Shown here piece after piece: positions 1 to 6,558 of a stretch of DNA of 26,978 nucleotides; within the stretch, counting starts at the first letter, position 1, and each line of letters begins with the position of its first letter. Source of the stretch: an uncultured Cellvibrio sp. (GTDB lineage: Bacteria > Pseudomonadota > Gammaproteobacteria > Pseudomonadales > Cellvibrionaceae). Both the position numbers and the translations under genes were made by a program. The stretch spans positions 1 to 26,978 of the forward strand of contig CAMLOU010000041.1 in assembly GCA_946481735.1 (NCBI GenBank), read 5' to 3'. Below the pieces are notes generated by a model that was given only the letters and a program-made list of their open reading frames with translations, was not told the origin of the DNA and did no database searches.

Positions 1-908
1 TGATCATTGACCCGACGCGCGAGTTCATCGGGATGAAATTTTGCGAGGAAGTCATCCGCGCCGACTTTCTTCACCATGGCTTCGTTAAATACACCGCTCA
101 ATGAGGTGTGCAGGATGATGTGCAGTTTCTTGAGGTCAGGATGGTTACGCAATTCGGCGGTAAAGGTGTAGCCATCCATCTCGGGCATTTCAATATCGCA
201 AATGATCAAGACCAATTCGTTGTAGGGATCTTTGCCGGCAGCAAGCAGATCTTTAAGGTAATTAAAGGCTTCGAGACCGTCTTTTTTAAGCGTGGTCTTG
301 ATGCCCATGGATTCAATCACCCGCTGGATCTGCTTACGCGCAATGGATGAGTCGTCCACAATCAATACATGTTTTTGTACGGCGCGTTCGGCAATATTGC
401 TTTCCACCACGCCGGCACTGATTTCTTCGCGCGGGGGTGAGACCTCGGCGAGGATTTTTTCCACGTCAATAATCTCCACCAATTGGCCTTCTACCTGGGT
501 AACAGCGGTCAGGTAATGTTCCTTACCGGCGCCCTTGGGTGGCGGATGAATATCGCCCCAGTTCATGTTGACGATGCGTTCAACGGAACTCACGAGAAAA
601 CCCTGGGCGGTGCGATTGTATTCGGTAATGATCACAAAGCAATTGGCGATGTCCGGCAAGGCGCGGCGCCCGATGGCCAGGTTCATGTCCATAATCGGCA
701 GGGTACCGCCGCGAATATGGGCAACGCCACGTACCACGGCGCTGCGGCCGGGTATGGCATTGAGCGGAGGGCACTGCAGGACTTCTTTGACTTTAAAGAC
801 ATTGATCCCGTACATCTGTTGGCCACCTAACCTGAACAACAGGAGCTCCAGGCGATTCTGCCCCACCAACTGAGTACGTTGGTTGACGCTATCCATTACT
901 CCGGCCAT
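1..908 (-). CDS. cheV: CheV chemotaxis coupling protein (CheW + receiver), 3' end cut by window edge
   Basis: CheV couples chemoreceptors to the CheA kinase and carries a receiver domain that tunes adaptation. Reading from the ATG at 908, which follows AGAGGT, gives 302 codons with no stop before the left edge; the family is usually a little over 300 residues, so only the tail is missing. Residues about 10-155 are a CheW-like domain. Residues about 180-302 are a response-regulator receiver with acidic pocket D185/D186 (LIVDDSS), predicted phospho-acceptor D238 (ICDIEMPEMDG), T268 and K290 (DFLAKFHP). It is divergent from flgA, as in Pseudomonas, where cheV sits next to flgAMN. A possible sigma-70 promoter lies upstream (TATAAA and TTGGCT on the minus strand), but its 15-nt spacer is poor, so I do not list it separately. 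Family assignment is firm. Confidence 0.96.
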   Translation of the reverse strand, partial: MAGVMDSVNQRTQLVGQNRLELLLFRLGGQQMYGINVFKVKEVLQCPPLNAIPGRSAVVRGVAHIRGGTLPIMDMNLAIGRRALPDIANCFVIITEYNRTAQGFLVSSVERIVNMNWGDIHPPPKGAGKEHYLTAVTQVEGQLVEIIDVEKILAEVSPPREEISAGVVESNIAERAVQKHVLIVDDSSIARKQIQRVIESMGIKTTLKKDGLEAFNYLKDLLAAGKDPYNELVLIICDIEMPEMDGYTFTAELRNHPDLKKLHIILHTSLSGVFNEAMVKKVGADDFLAKFHPDELARRVND

Positions 909-1002
909 GTAATACCTCTTTATATCTGCTATCTGTTTATATTTGCTCTAAAGTCCAGCCAAGCGCTGACCTGGATGAAACCCTGCCACGATGACCTGCC
1001 GG

Positions 1003-1018
1003 CGGCACAGTCTTTGCT
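1003..1018 (+). promoter_or_regulatory. sigma-54 (RpoN) -24/-12 promoter of flgA
   Basis: The sequence reads GGCAC, five bases, then TTGC (1004-1008 and 1014-1017), matching the GGCAC-N5-TTGC core with GG at -24 and GC at -12. This predicts transcription starting near 1029, about 110 nt before flgA. Flagellar genes of this class depend on RpoN and FleQ in Pseudomonas; the FleQ dependence here is inference. Confidence 0.8.
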
Positions 1019-1065
1019 TTATTTCCACAATAAACGCTATAGCGGCTAAAACCCGTCACTCTTTA

Positions 1066-1119
1066 GTGGATGAATTGCCGTAGCGGCAACTGAATGTGGG
1101 GCTTCGTGCCTTCATCCAC
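1066..1119 (+). promoter_or_regulatory. structured 5' leader of flgA, possible three-way junction
   Basis: A perfect 9-bp stem (GTGGATGAA 1066-1074 with TTCATCCAC 1111-1119) encloses a 6-bp hairpin (TTGCCG-TAG-CGGCAA, 1075-1089) and a short GGC-TTCGT-GCC hairpin (1100-1110). The first inner stem abuts the 5' arm and the second abuts the 3' arm, leaving one 10-nt joining strand. The outer stem ends 11 nt before the flgA Shine-Dalgarno AGGA (1131-1134). This could shape translation or RNA stability. It matches no riboswitch class I recognise, and the function is unknown. Confidence 0.45.
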
Positions 1120-1140
1120 CCTATGAGGATAGGACAAATT

Positions 1141-1878
1141 ATGGGAATTCGTAGTTTTTATCTGGTCCGGAGACTTCTGCAGCAGCTATCGGTGATGGCC
1201 GGTGTGGTTTTCTTGACGCTGCCGCCCAGTCAGGCGAGTGCTGTCAGGCACGACCTGGGGGATTTGCAGCAACAGGTGGAAACCTTCCTGGAGCGCCATT
1301 ACCAACAACAGGATGTGGAGCGCCTGGAGATCAAGGTCGGTAGCCTTGATCCTCGTCTGGTGTTGCCAGCCTGCCCACAGCCCTTGGTGATGTCGCTGAA
1401 CGATGCAAGTAACAGTGGCGGAAACCTGACCGTTCAAACCCGATGCGAAGCAAGCCAGAGCTGGTCGATCTATGTTCCGGCGCAGGTGTCGCTGTTTCGC
1501 CCCCTGGCGGTGGCCAGTCGTAACCTGGTGCGCGGCGACGTGGTCAGTGCGAGCGACATCAGCATCGAAGTGGTCAATATCAGCCAGCTCCGACAGGGTT
1601 ATCTCGCCCGGCGCGAGAACATCATCGGCCAGGAACTCCAGCGCCCAATGAATAAAGGCGAGGCGTTTCGCGGCTCAATCCTGGATGCACCGCTGGTCAT
1701 CAAGCGCGGCGACGCCGTCCATATTGAAATACAGGCCGGCACCATTGCCGTCAATTCAACCGGTATCGCCATGGCCAACGGCCGTATCGGTCAACGAATC
1801 CGGGTGCGCAACAGCCAGTCCGAGCGGATTGTCAGCGCAGAGGTGGTGGAAGCCGGCAAAGTGAGAACATCGATTTAA
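1141..1878 (+). CDS. flgA: Flagellar basal body P-ring assembly chaperone FlgA
   Basis: FlgA is a periplasmic chaperone needed to build the flagellar P ring from FlgI. The chosen ATG at 1141 has AGGA six bases upstream. In-frame starts at 1096 (GTG) and 1123 (ATG) lie inside or beside the leader structure and lack a good Shine-Dalgarno. The 245-residue product begins with a basic stretch and hydrophobic core ending in SQASA, a likely Sec signal peptide cleaved near residue 34. The C-terminal half is an SAF domain (about residues 120-185, ASRNLVRGDVVSASDI), followed by the usual FlgA tail (NGRIGQRIRVRNSQSERIV). Length is normal for the family. It is driven by the sigma-54 promoter at 1003 and lies upstream of flgM, the standard order. 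Confidence 0.95.
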   Translation: MGIRSFYLVRRLLQQLSVMAGVVFLTLPPSQASAVRHDLGDLQQQVETFLERHYQQQDVERLEIKVGSLDPRLVLPACPQPLVMSLNDASNSGGNLTVQTRCEASQSWSIYVPAQVSLFRPLAVASRNLVRGDVVSASDISIEVVNISQLRQGYLARRENIIGQELQRPMNKGEAFRGSILDAPLVIKRGDAVHIEIQAGTIAVNSTGIAMANGRIGQRIRVRNSQSERIVSAEVVEAGKVRTSI

Positions 1879-1888
1879 CCGGTTGATT

Positions 1889-1903
1889 TGCACGAAATGT
1901 GCA
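1889..1903 (+). other. short stem-loop after flgA
   Basis: TGCAC-GAAAT-GTGCA lies 10 nt after the flgA stop. It has five base pairs and no T run, so it is at most a weak transcript end. It sits just before the sigma-28 promoter of flgM. Confidence 0.3.
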
Positions 1904-1931
1904 CGAGCTCAAATTTATGCAGGAAACCCAT

Positions 1932-1958
1932 TAAAGTTCCTGTAAACCAGGCCGATAG
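1932..1958 (+). promoter_or_regulatory. sigma-28 (FliA) promoter of flgMN
   Basis: TAAA (1932-1935), exactly 15 bases, then GCCGATAG (1951-1958) matches the TAAA-N15-GCCGATAA consensus at all but the last base. The anti-sigma factor gene flgM is typically under FliA control, which gives a feedback loop, so context agrees with the motif. The start site should fall near 1965. Confidence 0.88.
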
Positions 1959-1963
1959 CTGAC

Positions 1964-1976
1964 ACAGGAGTCCTGT
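1964..1976 (+). repeat. 13-nt palindrome at the predicted flgM start site
   Basis: ACAGGA-G-TCCTGT is a perfect dyad beginning five bases after the sigma-28 -10 element, so it overlaps the predicted +1. It could be an operator or a small 5'-end hairpin. A second leader hairpin, GCGGG-CTTA-CCCGC, lies at 2015-2028. No protein binding site is recognised. Confidence 0.4.
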
Positions 1977-2073
1977 TTCTTTGGCGAGGACGTCGAAACT
2001 CAGGCACACTCCACGCGGGCTTACCCGCCTTTGCGTTATCAGCTACAGCCATTAACTCAGTTGGGGAAACATC

Positions 2074-2388
2074 ATGGTTATCGACACAAACAACAACCTT
2101 ACACCCGGCAGCGCGTCCAGTGCCCGCAGCCGCAATACGGCACCGGTTGCGCCGTCCGGCAGTAAAGCAACTGCTGCACCGGCTGAGGCCGCAACCAATA
2201 AGGAGAACGTTGTGTTGAGTCAGGAAGCACAACGCCTTAATCGTCTGCAGGCCAGTATCAGCCAGGCGCCGGACGTCGATGTGGAGCGTGTCGCGGCGTT
2301 AAAACTGGCGATTGCCAGCGGTCGGTTTGAAATCAACGCCGAACGCATCGCTGAAAACCTGTTAAAGCAAGACGACCTGTTAGGTTAA
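2074..2388 (+). CDS. flgM: Anti-sigma-28 factor FlgM
   Basis: FlgM binds and holds sigma-28 (FliA) inactive until the hook is finished, when it is exported through the flagellar apparatus. The ATG at 2074 follows GGGGAAA. The 104-residue product has a disordered, Ala/Ser/Pro-rich N-terminal half (residues 1-45) and the conserved C-terminal sigma-binding helices, with LSQEAQRLNRLQ at about 48-59 and VERVAALKLAIASGRFEI at about 70-87, ending in ENLLKQDDLLG. Length is typical. Its promoter at 1932 matches the sigma factor it inhibits. flgN follows after a 169-nt gap holding a stem-loop. Confidence 0.95.
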   Translation: MVIDTNNNLTPGSASSARSRNTAPVAPSGSKATAAPAEAATNKENVVLSQEAQRLNRLQASISQAPDVDVERVAALKLAIASGRFEINAERIAENLLKQDDLLG

Positions 2389-2394
2389 ACACTG

Positions 2395-2420
2395 TTGCTA
2401 CCGCCCCCAACCGGTAGCAA
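2395..2420 (+). other. stem-loop between flgM and flgN
   Basis: TTGCTACCG-(8 nt)-CGGTAGCAA forms a perfect 9-bp stem 6 nt after the flgM stop. There is no T run behind it, so it is more likely an RNA stabiliser or processing site that sets the flgM/flgN ratio than a strong terminator. That role is inference. Confidence 0.5.
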
Positions 2421-2557
2421 TGGTCAATGGCGCATCCGATCATTCACCTGGCAAGACACGATGTCGTTCAGCGAATGGAAAGATGCAGTAGCAAGAAGGC
2501 CCGGCAACTGACCTCCCCCGTCCGTTGTAGGGTTTTAATAAAACGCAGAGGTGACTT

Positions 2558-3037
2558 ATGTCCACACTCCATCCGCACAGCCTGCATAACATGATTGCGC
2601 AAGACAGCGCTGCAATCGGCGAACTCAAATCCTTGTTACTGCGCGAACGCGAACTGCTCGAACGACGCGAGCACGGCGAACTGCCAGCGATTATCGAGCG
2701 CAAAGACCAGCTGCTCGAAACCCTTGGACTCAATGCGAGGCAGCGTGCCAGCCTGCTGAAGGCGGCGGGTTTCAAGGCCTCACCGGAGCAATGGGAAATC
2801 TTCCTGGGCCAGAATGCCGCTACCCGCGATCTGCTGGACAGCTGGCGCACCCTGATGGCGGAATTTGCCCAGTGCAAATCCCTCAATGAAATTAACGGCA
2901 AGATGATCGGTCGCTCCCGGCAAACCCTCGGCCAATTGCTCAACCTGTTGCGTGGCCAGGTTGCTGCTCCGCAGCTTTATACCAGTGCCGGCGCCACCAC
3001 CAGTTCCGCCAGTTCCCACTGTATTGCGGAAGCCTGA
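2558..3037 (+). CDS. flgN: Flagellar export chaperone FlgN
   Basis: FlgN is the cytoplasmic chaperone that delivers the hook-filament junction proteins FlgK and FlgL to the export gate. The ATG at 2558 has GAGGTGA just upstream. The 159-residue product is mostly helical: an acidic/basic heptad-like region (about 15-60, LKSLLLRERELLERREHGE), a middle helix, and the conserved FlgN motif CKSLNEINGKMIGRSRQTL (about 108-126) followed by LLNLLRG. The last 20 residues are Ser/Thr/Ala-rich and variable in the family. It shares the sigma-28 promoter at 1932 with flgM. In Pseudomonas the next gene is the PilZ protein FlgZ; here a tRNA and rsmE follow, and a PilZ gene appears 6 kb away at 9068. Confidence 0.92.
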   Translation: MSTLHPHSLHNMIAQDSAAIGELKSLLLRERELLERREHGELPAIIERKDQLLETLGLNARQRASLLKAAGFKASPEQWEIFLGQNAATRDLLDSWRTLMAEFAQCKSLNEINGKMIGRSRQTLGQLLNLLRGQVAAPQLYTSAGATTSSASSHCIAEA

Positions 3038-3043
3038 TATCAC

Positions 3044-3074
3044 CGGGATCTGCCACTATTCCTGGCAGATCCCG
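3044..3074 (+). terminator. 12-bp stem-loop closing the flgMN operon
   Basis: CGGGATCTGCCA-(7 nt)-TGGCAGATCCCG is a perfect 12-bp inverted repeat beginning 7 nt after the flgN stop. A CCCTTTTCC stretch lies further on, but there is no direct T tract. Position and stability favour a transcript end. Confidence 0.6.
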
Positions 3075-3094
3075 CCGTGCGCCTGCCCTTTTCC

Positions 3095-3123
3095 TTGGAT
3101 TATCGGGCAAAACTTTTTACAAT
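3095..3123 (+). promoter_or_regulatory. sigma-70 promoter of tRNA-Arg
   Basis: TTGGAT (3095-3100), 17 bases, then TACAAT (3118-3123), followed by a GC-rich discriminator GGCGCCGC. A GC-rich discriminator is usual for stable-RNA promoters under stringent control. The -35 is weak and the -10 is good. Confidence 0.65.
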
Positions 3124-3150
3124 GGCGCCGCTTCGCAAACTCAACGCCAT

Positions 3151-3227
3151 GCTCCGGTAGCTCAGTTGGATAGAGCAGCCGCCTCCTAAGCGGCAGGTCG
3201 GACGTTCAAATCGTCTCCGGGGCACCA
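3151..3227 (+). tRNA. tRNA-Arg, anticodon CCT
   Basis: The cloverleaf folds completely. The acceptor GCTCCGG (3151-3157) pairs with CCGGGGC (3217-3223) with one T-G pair. The D arm contains AGCTCAGTTGGATAGAGC. The anticodon stem is GCCGC/GCGGC with loop CTCCTAA, giving anticodon CCT. The T arm is GGACG-TTCAAAT-CGTCT. The discriminator is A and the CCA tail is encoded (3225-3227). It reads AGG codons. It stands alone with its own promoter. I see no integrase or duplicated tRNA 3' end nearby. Confidence 0.97.
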
Positions 3228-3277
3228 CTCCTTTTCCACCGCTGTTTTTTATCCGGCGCCATCCTGGGTGATCTTTT

Positions 3278-3988
3278 GTGAACCTGATTCTTCTGACTGC
3301 CGATGATCTTGTATCACCGACCCAGGCCCGGTTGCGCGATGCACGGCGGGTACAACACATCATCAATGTTCATAAAGCCGGTGTAGGCGATCAGCTGAAG
3401 GTGGGTTTACTCGATGGCTTGATCGGCACTGCCACAGTCACTGCGCTTGATTCAGAGAACCTTGAACTGAGCGTGTCTTTGCAACAGAGACCACCGGTGC
3501 CTTTACCCTTGACGCTGGTACTTGCCCTGCCCCGCCCGAAGATGCTCAAACGCATCCTGCAAAACTGCGCTACCCTCGGTGTGAAAGACCTCATCCTGAT
3601 CAACAGTTACCGCGTGGAAAAAAGTTATTGGCAAACGCCCATTCTTGAACCGGACAGTATCCGTGAGCATGTAGTGCTGGGTCTGGAACAAGGCGGTGAT
3701 ACGCAGTTGCCGCAGGTACGACTGGCAAAACGTTTTAAACCCTTTGTAGAAGATGAATTGCCGGGCCTGGTTCAGGGCTCCCGCGCGCTGGTGGCTCATC
3801 CCTATACCGCCACGCCGTGCCCAAGGGAGATTGATGGGCGCGTTACCCTTGCCATTGGGCCGGAAGGTGGATTTATTCCTTACGAAATCGATTTATTGAT
3901 GCGTTGTGGTTTTGAGGCGGTACATGTGGGCGAACGCATCCTGCGTGTTGATACCGCCATTCCCTTTATTCTCAGTCGTTTATTTTAA
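3278..3988 (+). CDS. rsmE: RsmE-family 16S rRNA (uracil-1498-N3)-methyltransferase
   Basis: RsmE is a SPOUT-class enzyme that methylates N3 of U1498 in 16S rRNA using SAM. A GTG start at 3278 follows GGGTGAT. The 236-residue product has an N-terminal RNA-binding barrel (about 1-70, with RLRDARRVQHIINVHKAGVGD) and a SPOUT domain with the SAM-knot motifs LAIGPEGGF (191-199) and GERILRVDTA (218-227). Most members have LRTETA in the last motif, so LRVDTA and the NSYRVEKSYWQ segment mark a divergent branch. It could be a paralogue with another RNA target if a classical rsmE exists elsewhere. Its 3' end overlaps the convergent GGDEF-EAL gene by 17 nt. Confidence 0.86.
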   Translation: MNLILLTADDLVSPTQARLRDARRVQHIINVHKAGVGDQLKVGLLDGLIGTATVTALDSENLELSVSLQQRPPVPLPLTLVLALPRPKMLKRILQNCATLGVKDLILINSYRVEKSYWQTPILEPDSIREHVVLGLEQGGDTQLPQVRLAKRFKPFVEDELPGLVQGSRALVAHPYTATPCPREIDGRVTLAIGPEGGFIPYEIDLLMRCGFEAVHVGERILRVDTAIPFILSRLF

Positions 3989-6437
3989 TGTTGGGTTGTT
4001 GGTCGTCACGCAGGATGCTTTCGAAGGATGCGCGATCCACGGCGGGACTGAAATAATATCCCTGATAAAAATGACAACCGTATTGTTTAAGGATGGCCAA
4101 TTGCTCTGCTTGCTCAACACCTTCGGCAACCACCTCCATATCCAATAAGCGCCCCATGGTGATGATGGTTTCTACCAGCACGCGATCATTGCGATCTTCA
4201 ATAATGTCGCGCACGAATCCCTGATCAATCTTCAATACACCCACCGGCAAACGTTTTAGATAACTGATGGATGAATAACCCGTACCGAAATCATCCAGTG
4301 AAAAGCTGATACCCTGATCCGCTAATACCGTCATGGTGGTGATGGCTTCATCGACGCGCTGGATAACAATGCCTTCGGTGATCTCCATCTCCAGCGATTT
4401 ATCGGGAATGGCGTAGGTATTGAGTATTTGCAACACATCATCGACAAACGCATTGCGGCGGAATTGGCGCGGGCTGATGTTGATACTCAGGCGCATCCCG
4501 TCCTGCCATAAACCCTGCTCATGCCAGCGCACCAGGGTTTTACAGGCTTCTTCCAAAACCCACTGCCCTACTTCCAGGATCATGCCGGAGGTTTCCAGCA
4601 CCGGAATAAAATCGATGGGGGAAATTGTGCCCTTGGTGGGGTGCAACCAGCGCAATAAGGCTTCCGCACCTTTTACGCGGCCGCTGCGCACATCGATCTT
4701 GGGTTGGAAATACAATTCAAATTGTTGTTCATCCAGCGCGCGATGCAGGTCGCCTTCCATCACCAGCTGCCGGCTGACTTTATCAGCCATTTCTTCATTG
4801 AAAAATTCGATCGAATCGCGACCTTTCTCTTTTACCTGGTACATCGCAGTATCGGCGTAGCGCAGGAGCTCGTGGACGGAATTATTGCGATCGGGATACA
4901 CCACGACACCGACGCTACAGGTCACCCGTAGTTCCATATTGTCATGCACACACGGCTGGGAAATCACAGTGCGGATTTTTTCACTGATCTCACCCGCACG
5001 CAGCGCGGCTGTTCCCAGGTCCTGATCCAGCACGGTCAGCACCACGACAAATTCATCTCCGCTCAAGCGCGCCACCAGGTCTTCCTCGCGCACGGTGCGG
5101 GTCAGGCGATTGGCCACTTCTTGCAACACCCGGTCACCCACCGGGTGCCCCAGTGAATCGTTGATATTTTTGAACTGGTCGAGGTCAATAAATAGTACCG
5201 CGCCGTAGTAGGCATGGCGTTCCGCGCGGCGCAGTTCGTGTTCAAGCCGTTCGACCAATTGGATACGGTTGGGTAATCCGGTCAAGGCATCGTGATGGGC
5301 CATATATTCCATCTTTGCCTGGGCATTTTTACGTTCAGTGACATCCACTGAAACGATCAACGCCACCTTTTCGTCGTAAAACGCCATTGGCATGATGTGG
5401 GTTTGCAGATAAATACTTTCACCGGTCGCGGTGATAAACACCTCTTCAAACACATCGATGGCTTGCCCGCCGCTGATGACCCGATGATCGTTCTGCAACA
5501 TGGTATCGATATCGAATACAGAATTCTTCAGCAACTGGCGCACATGCTGGTTGCGCATTTGTTCCTGGGTAAAACCCAGTTTGTCGGACAACGCCTGGTT
5601 GGCAAACAGGTAATAGCCCGCAATATTGCGCGCACCGATCATCACCGGAAGGCTGTCGATAATCTGCCGTAGATGTTCTTCGCTTTTGCGCAGTGCAAGT
5701 TCTACCGCGCGCCGCTTCGCCAGTGACAACTCCACCACATCGAGCAATTGATTACTGCTGCTGATCAATTGCGCCAGCTCATCTTTACGGCGTGCCGGTA
5801 GCGGTGTCAGCCGTTGCACACCGGGATGGTCAGGATTGATGTTATTGATTTCGCGCGCCAGTTTCGCCAGGGGTTTGGTGAGTGTGAAATAAAATGCAAA
5901 AAACAGCAGCAGCACCAACAACATATTACGCAGCACACCGGTGAATAAACCCAGTTTGGAACGTGCATAAAAACCGGCTAATGCCTGATCCATATCCACC
6001 GAAAAGCGAATATTACCGGCAGTACCTTCCACGTATCCGGCAATCATCAAGTCCGCTGAATATTCCTTACTGCTTTCTGTCAGTTGCTCGGTCATCCAGC
6101 GCGTTGTGGAAGGCGGACGCTCACTGCGCCCCTGAGCAAGGACATTGCCGAGTTCATCGGTGATGGTTACTTCGTAAATAAATCCGTAACGCAACAGACC
6201 GTTAACCACTTCATCGGAGAGTTCATCATCAAGGGTTTGCACAGAGCGGGCAGCAGGCGGTGTGGCCACTTCTATGACCCGATTGATCAGGCTTTCCAGC
6301 TCCTCCTGTTGATTATGAAAATCCAGATAGAGCTGTGCCGAACTCATAAAAAAACTGAGCACAAACGCCAAAATAATACCGATCTTGGCTAATTGAAAAG
6401 AGATGCCGTGAAAAAACGACGGAGGGTTATCTCTCAT
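3972..6437 (-). CDS. Membrane PAS-GGDEF-EAL cyclic-di-GMP enzyme
   Basis: This protein makes or breaks c-di-GMP at the inner membrane. In its 821 residues I see TM1 (about 12-32), a periplasmic sensor region (33-165), TM2 (167-188), a HAMP-like linker (186-240), a PAS domain (252-370), GGDEF (378-540) and EAL (553-810). The cyclase signature is SGDEF (459-463), a tolerated variant, with an RxxD inhibitory site (REED, 450-453) at the right spacing. The EAL half keeps EALLRW (592-597), N653, E686, DDFGTG (715-720), K736 and E773, so phosphodiesterase activity is predicted. Net direction cannot be read from sequence. The ATG at 6437 lacks a clear Shine-Dalgarno. The architecture resembles the RbdA/MorA group of Pseudomonas; orthology is not established. 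Confidence 0.93.
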   Translation of the reverse strand: MRDNPPSFFHGISFQLAKIGIILAFVLSFFMSSAQLYLDFHNQQEELESLINRVIEVATPPAARSVQTLDDELSDEVVNGLLRYGFIYEVTITDELGNVLAQGRSERPPSTTRWMTEQLTESSKEYSADLMIAGYVEGTAGNIRFSVDMDQALAGFYARSKLGLFTGVLRNMLLVLLLFFAFYFTLTKPLAKLAREINNINPDHPGVQRLTPLPARRKDELAQLISSSNQLLDVVELSLAKRRAVELALRKSEEHLRQIIDSLPVMIGARNIAGYYLFANQALSDKLGFTQEQMRNQHVRQLLKNSVFDIDTMLQNDHRVISGGQAIDVFEEVFITATGESIYLQTHIMPMAFYDEKVALIVSVDVTERKNAQAKMEYMAHHDALTGLPNRIQLVERLEHELRRAERHAYYGAVLFIDLDQFKNINDSLGHPVGDRVLQEVANRLTRTVREEDLVARLSGDEFVVVLTVLDQDLGTAALRAGEISEKIRTVISQPCVHDNMELRVTCSVGVVVYPDRNNSVHELLRYADTAMYQVKEKGRDSIEFFNEEMADKVSRQLVMEGDLHRALDEQQFELYFQPKIDVRSGRVKGAEALLRWLHPTKGTISPIDFIPVLETSGMILEVGQWVLEEACKTLVRWHEQGLWQDGMRLSINISPRQFRRNAFVDDVLQILNTYAIPDKSLEMEITEGIVIQRVDEAITTMTVLADQGISFSLDDFGTGYSSISYLKRLPVGVLKIDQGFVRDIIEDRNDRVLVETIITMGRLLDMEVVAEGVEQAEQLAILKQYGCHFYQGYYFSPAVDRASFESILRDDQQPNIKIND

Positions 6438-6457
6438 TTATGCGTATGATCCGTGAT

Positions 6458-6489
6458 AAAAAGGGAGGCGCTGCATCCGACGCAGTGCC
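6458..6489 (-). terminator. rho-independent-like terminator of ald
   Basis: Read on the minus strand, GGCACTGC-(7 nt)-GCAGCGCC pairs with one A-C mismatch and is followed by TCCC and five T. It lies 69 nt past the ald stop and separates ald from the GGDEF-EAL gene. A separate TCAAT-ATCG-ATTGA dyad is at 6514-6527. Confidence 0.5.
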
Positions 6490-6558
6490 GGCAGGATTTA
6501 GCTGAAGTATAGATCAATATCGATTGACCAGATGCCAGAGACTAACTTTTTATACTAA

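Noticed and set aside
1096..1140. Upstream GTG start extending flgA by 15 residues
   Set aside because: It overlaps the leader structure, lacks a Shine-Dalgarno, and the signal peptide fits the ATG at 1141.
3151..3277. tRNA-Arg as an integration site of a genomic island
   Set aside because: No integrase, no repeat of the tRNA 3' end in the window, and the genes that follow are ordinary core genes.
6514..6527. TCAAT-ATCG-ATTGA dyad as an FNR/Anr site
   Set aside because: The half-sites are the wrong way round for TTGAT-N4-ATCAA, and it lies between ald and the GGDEF-EAL gene with no matching -10.
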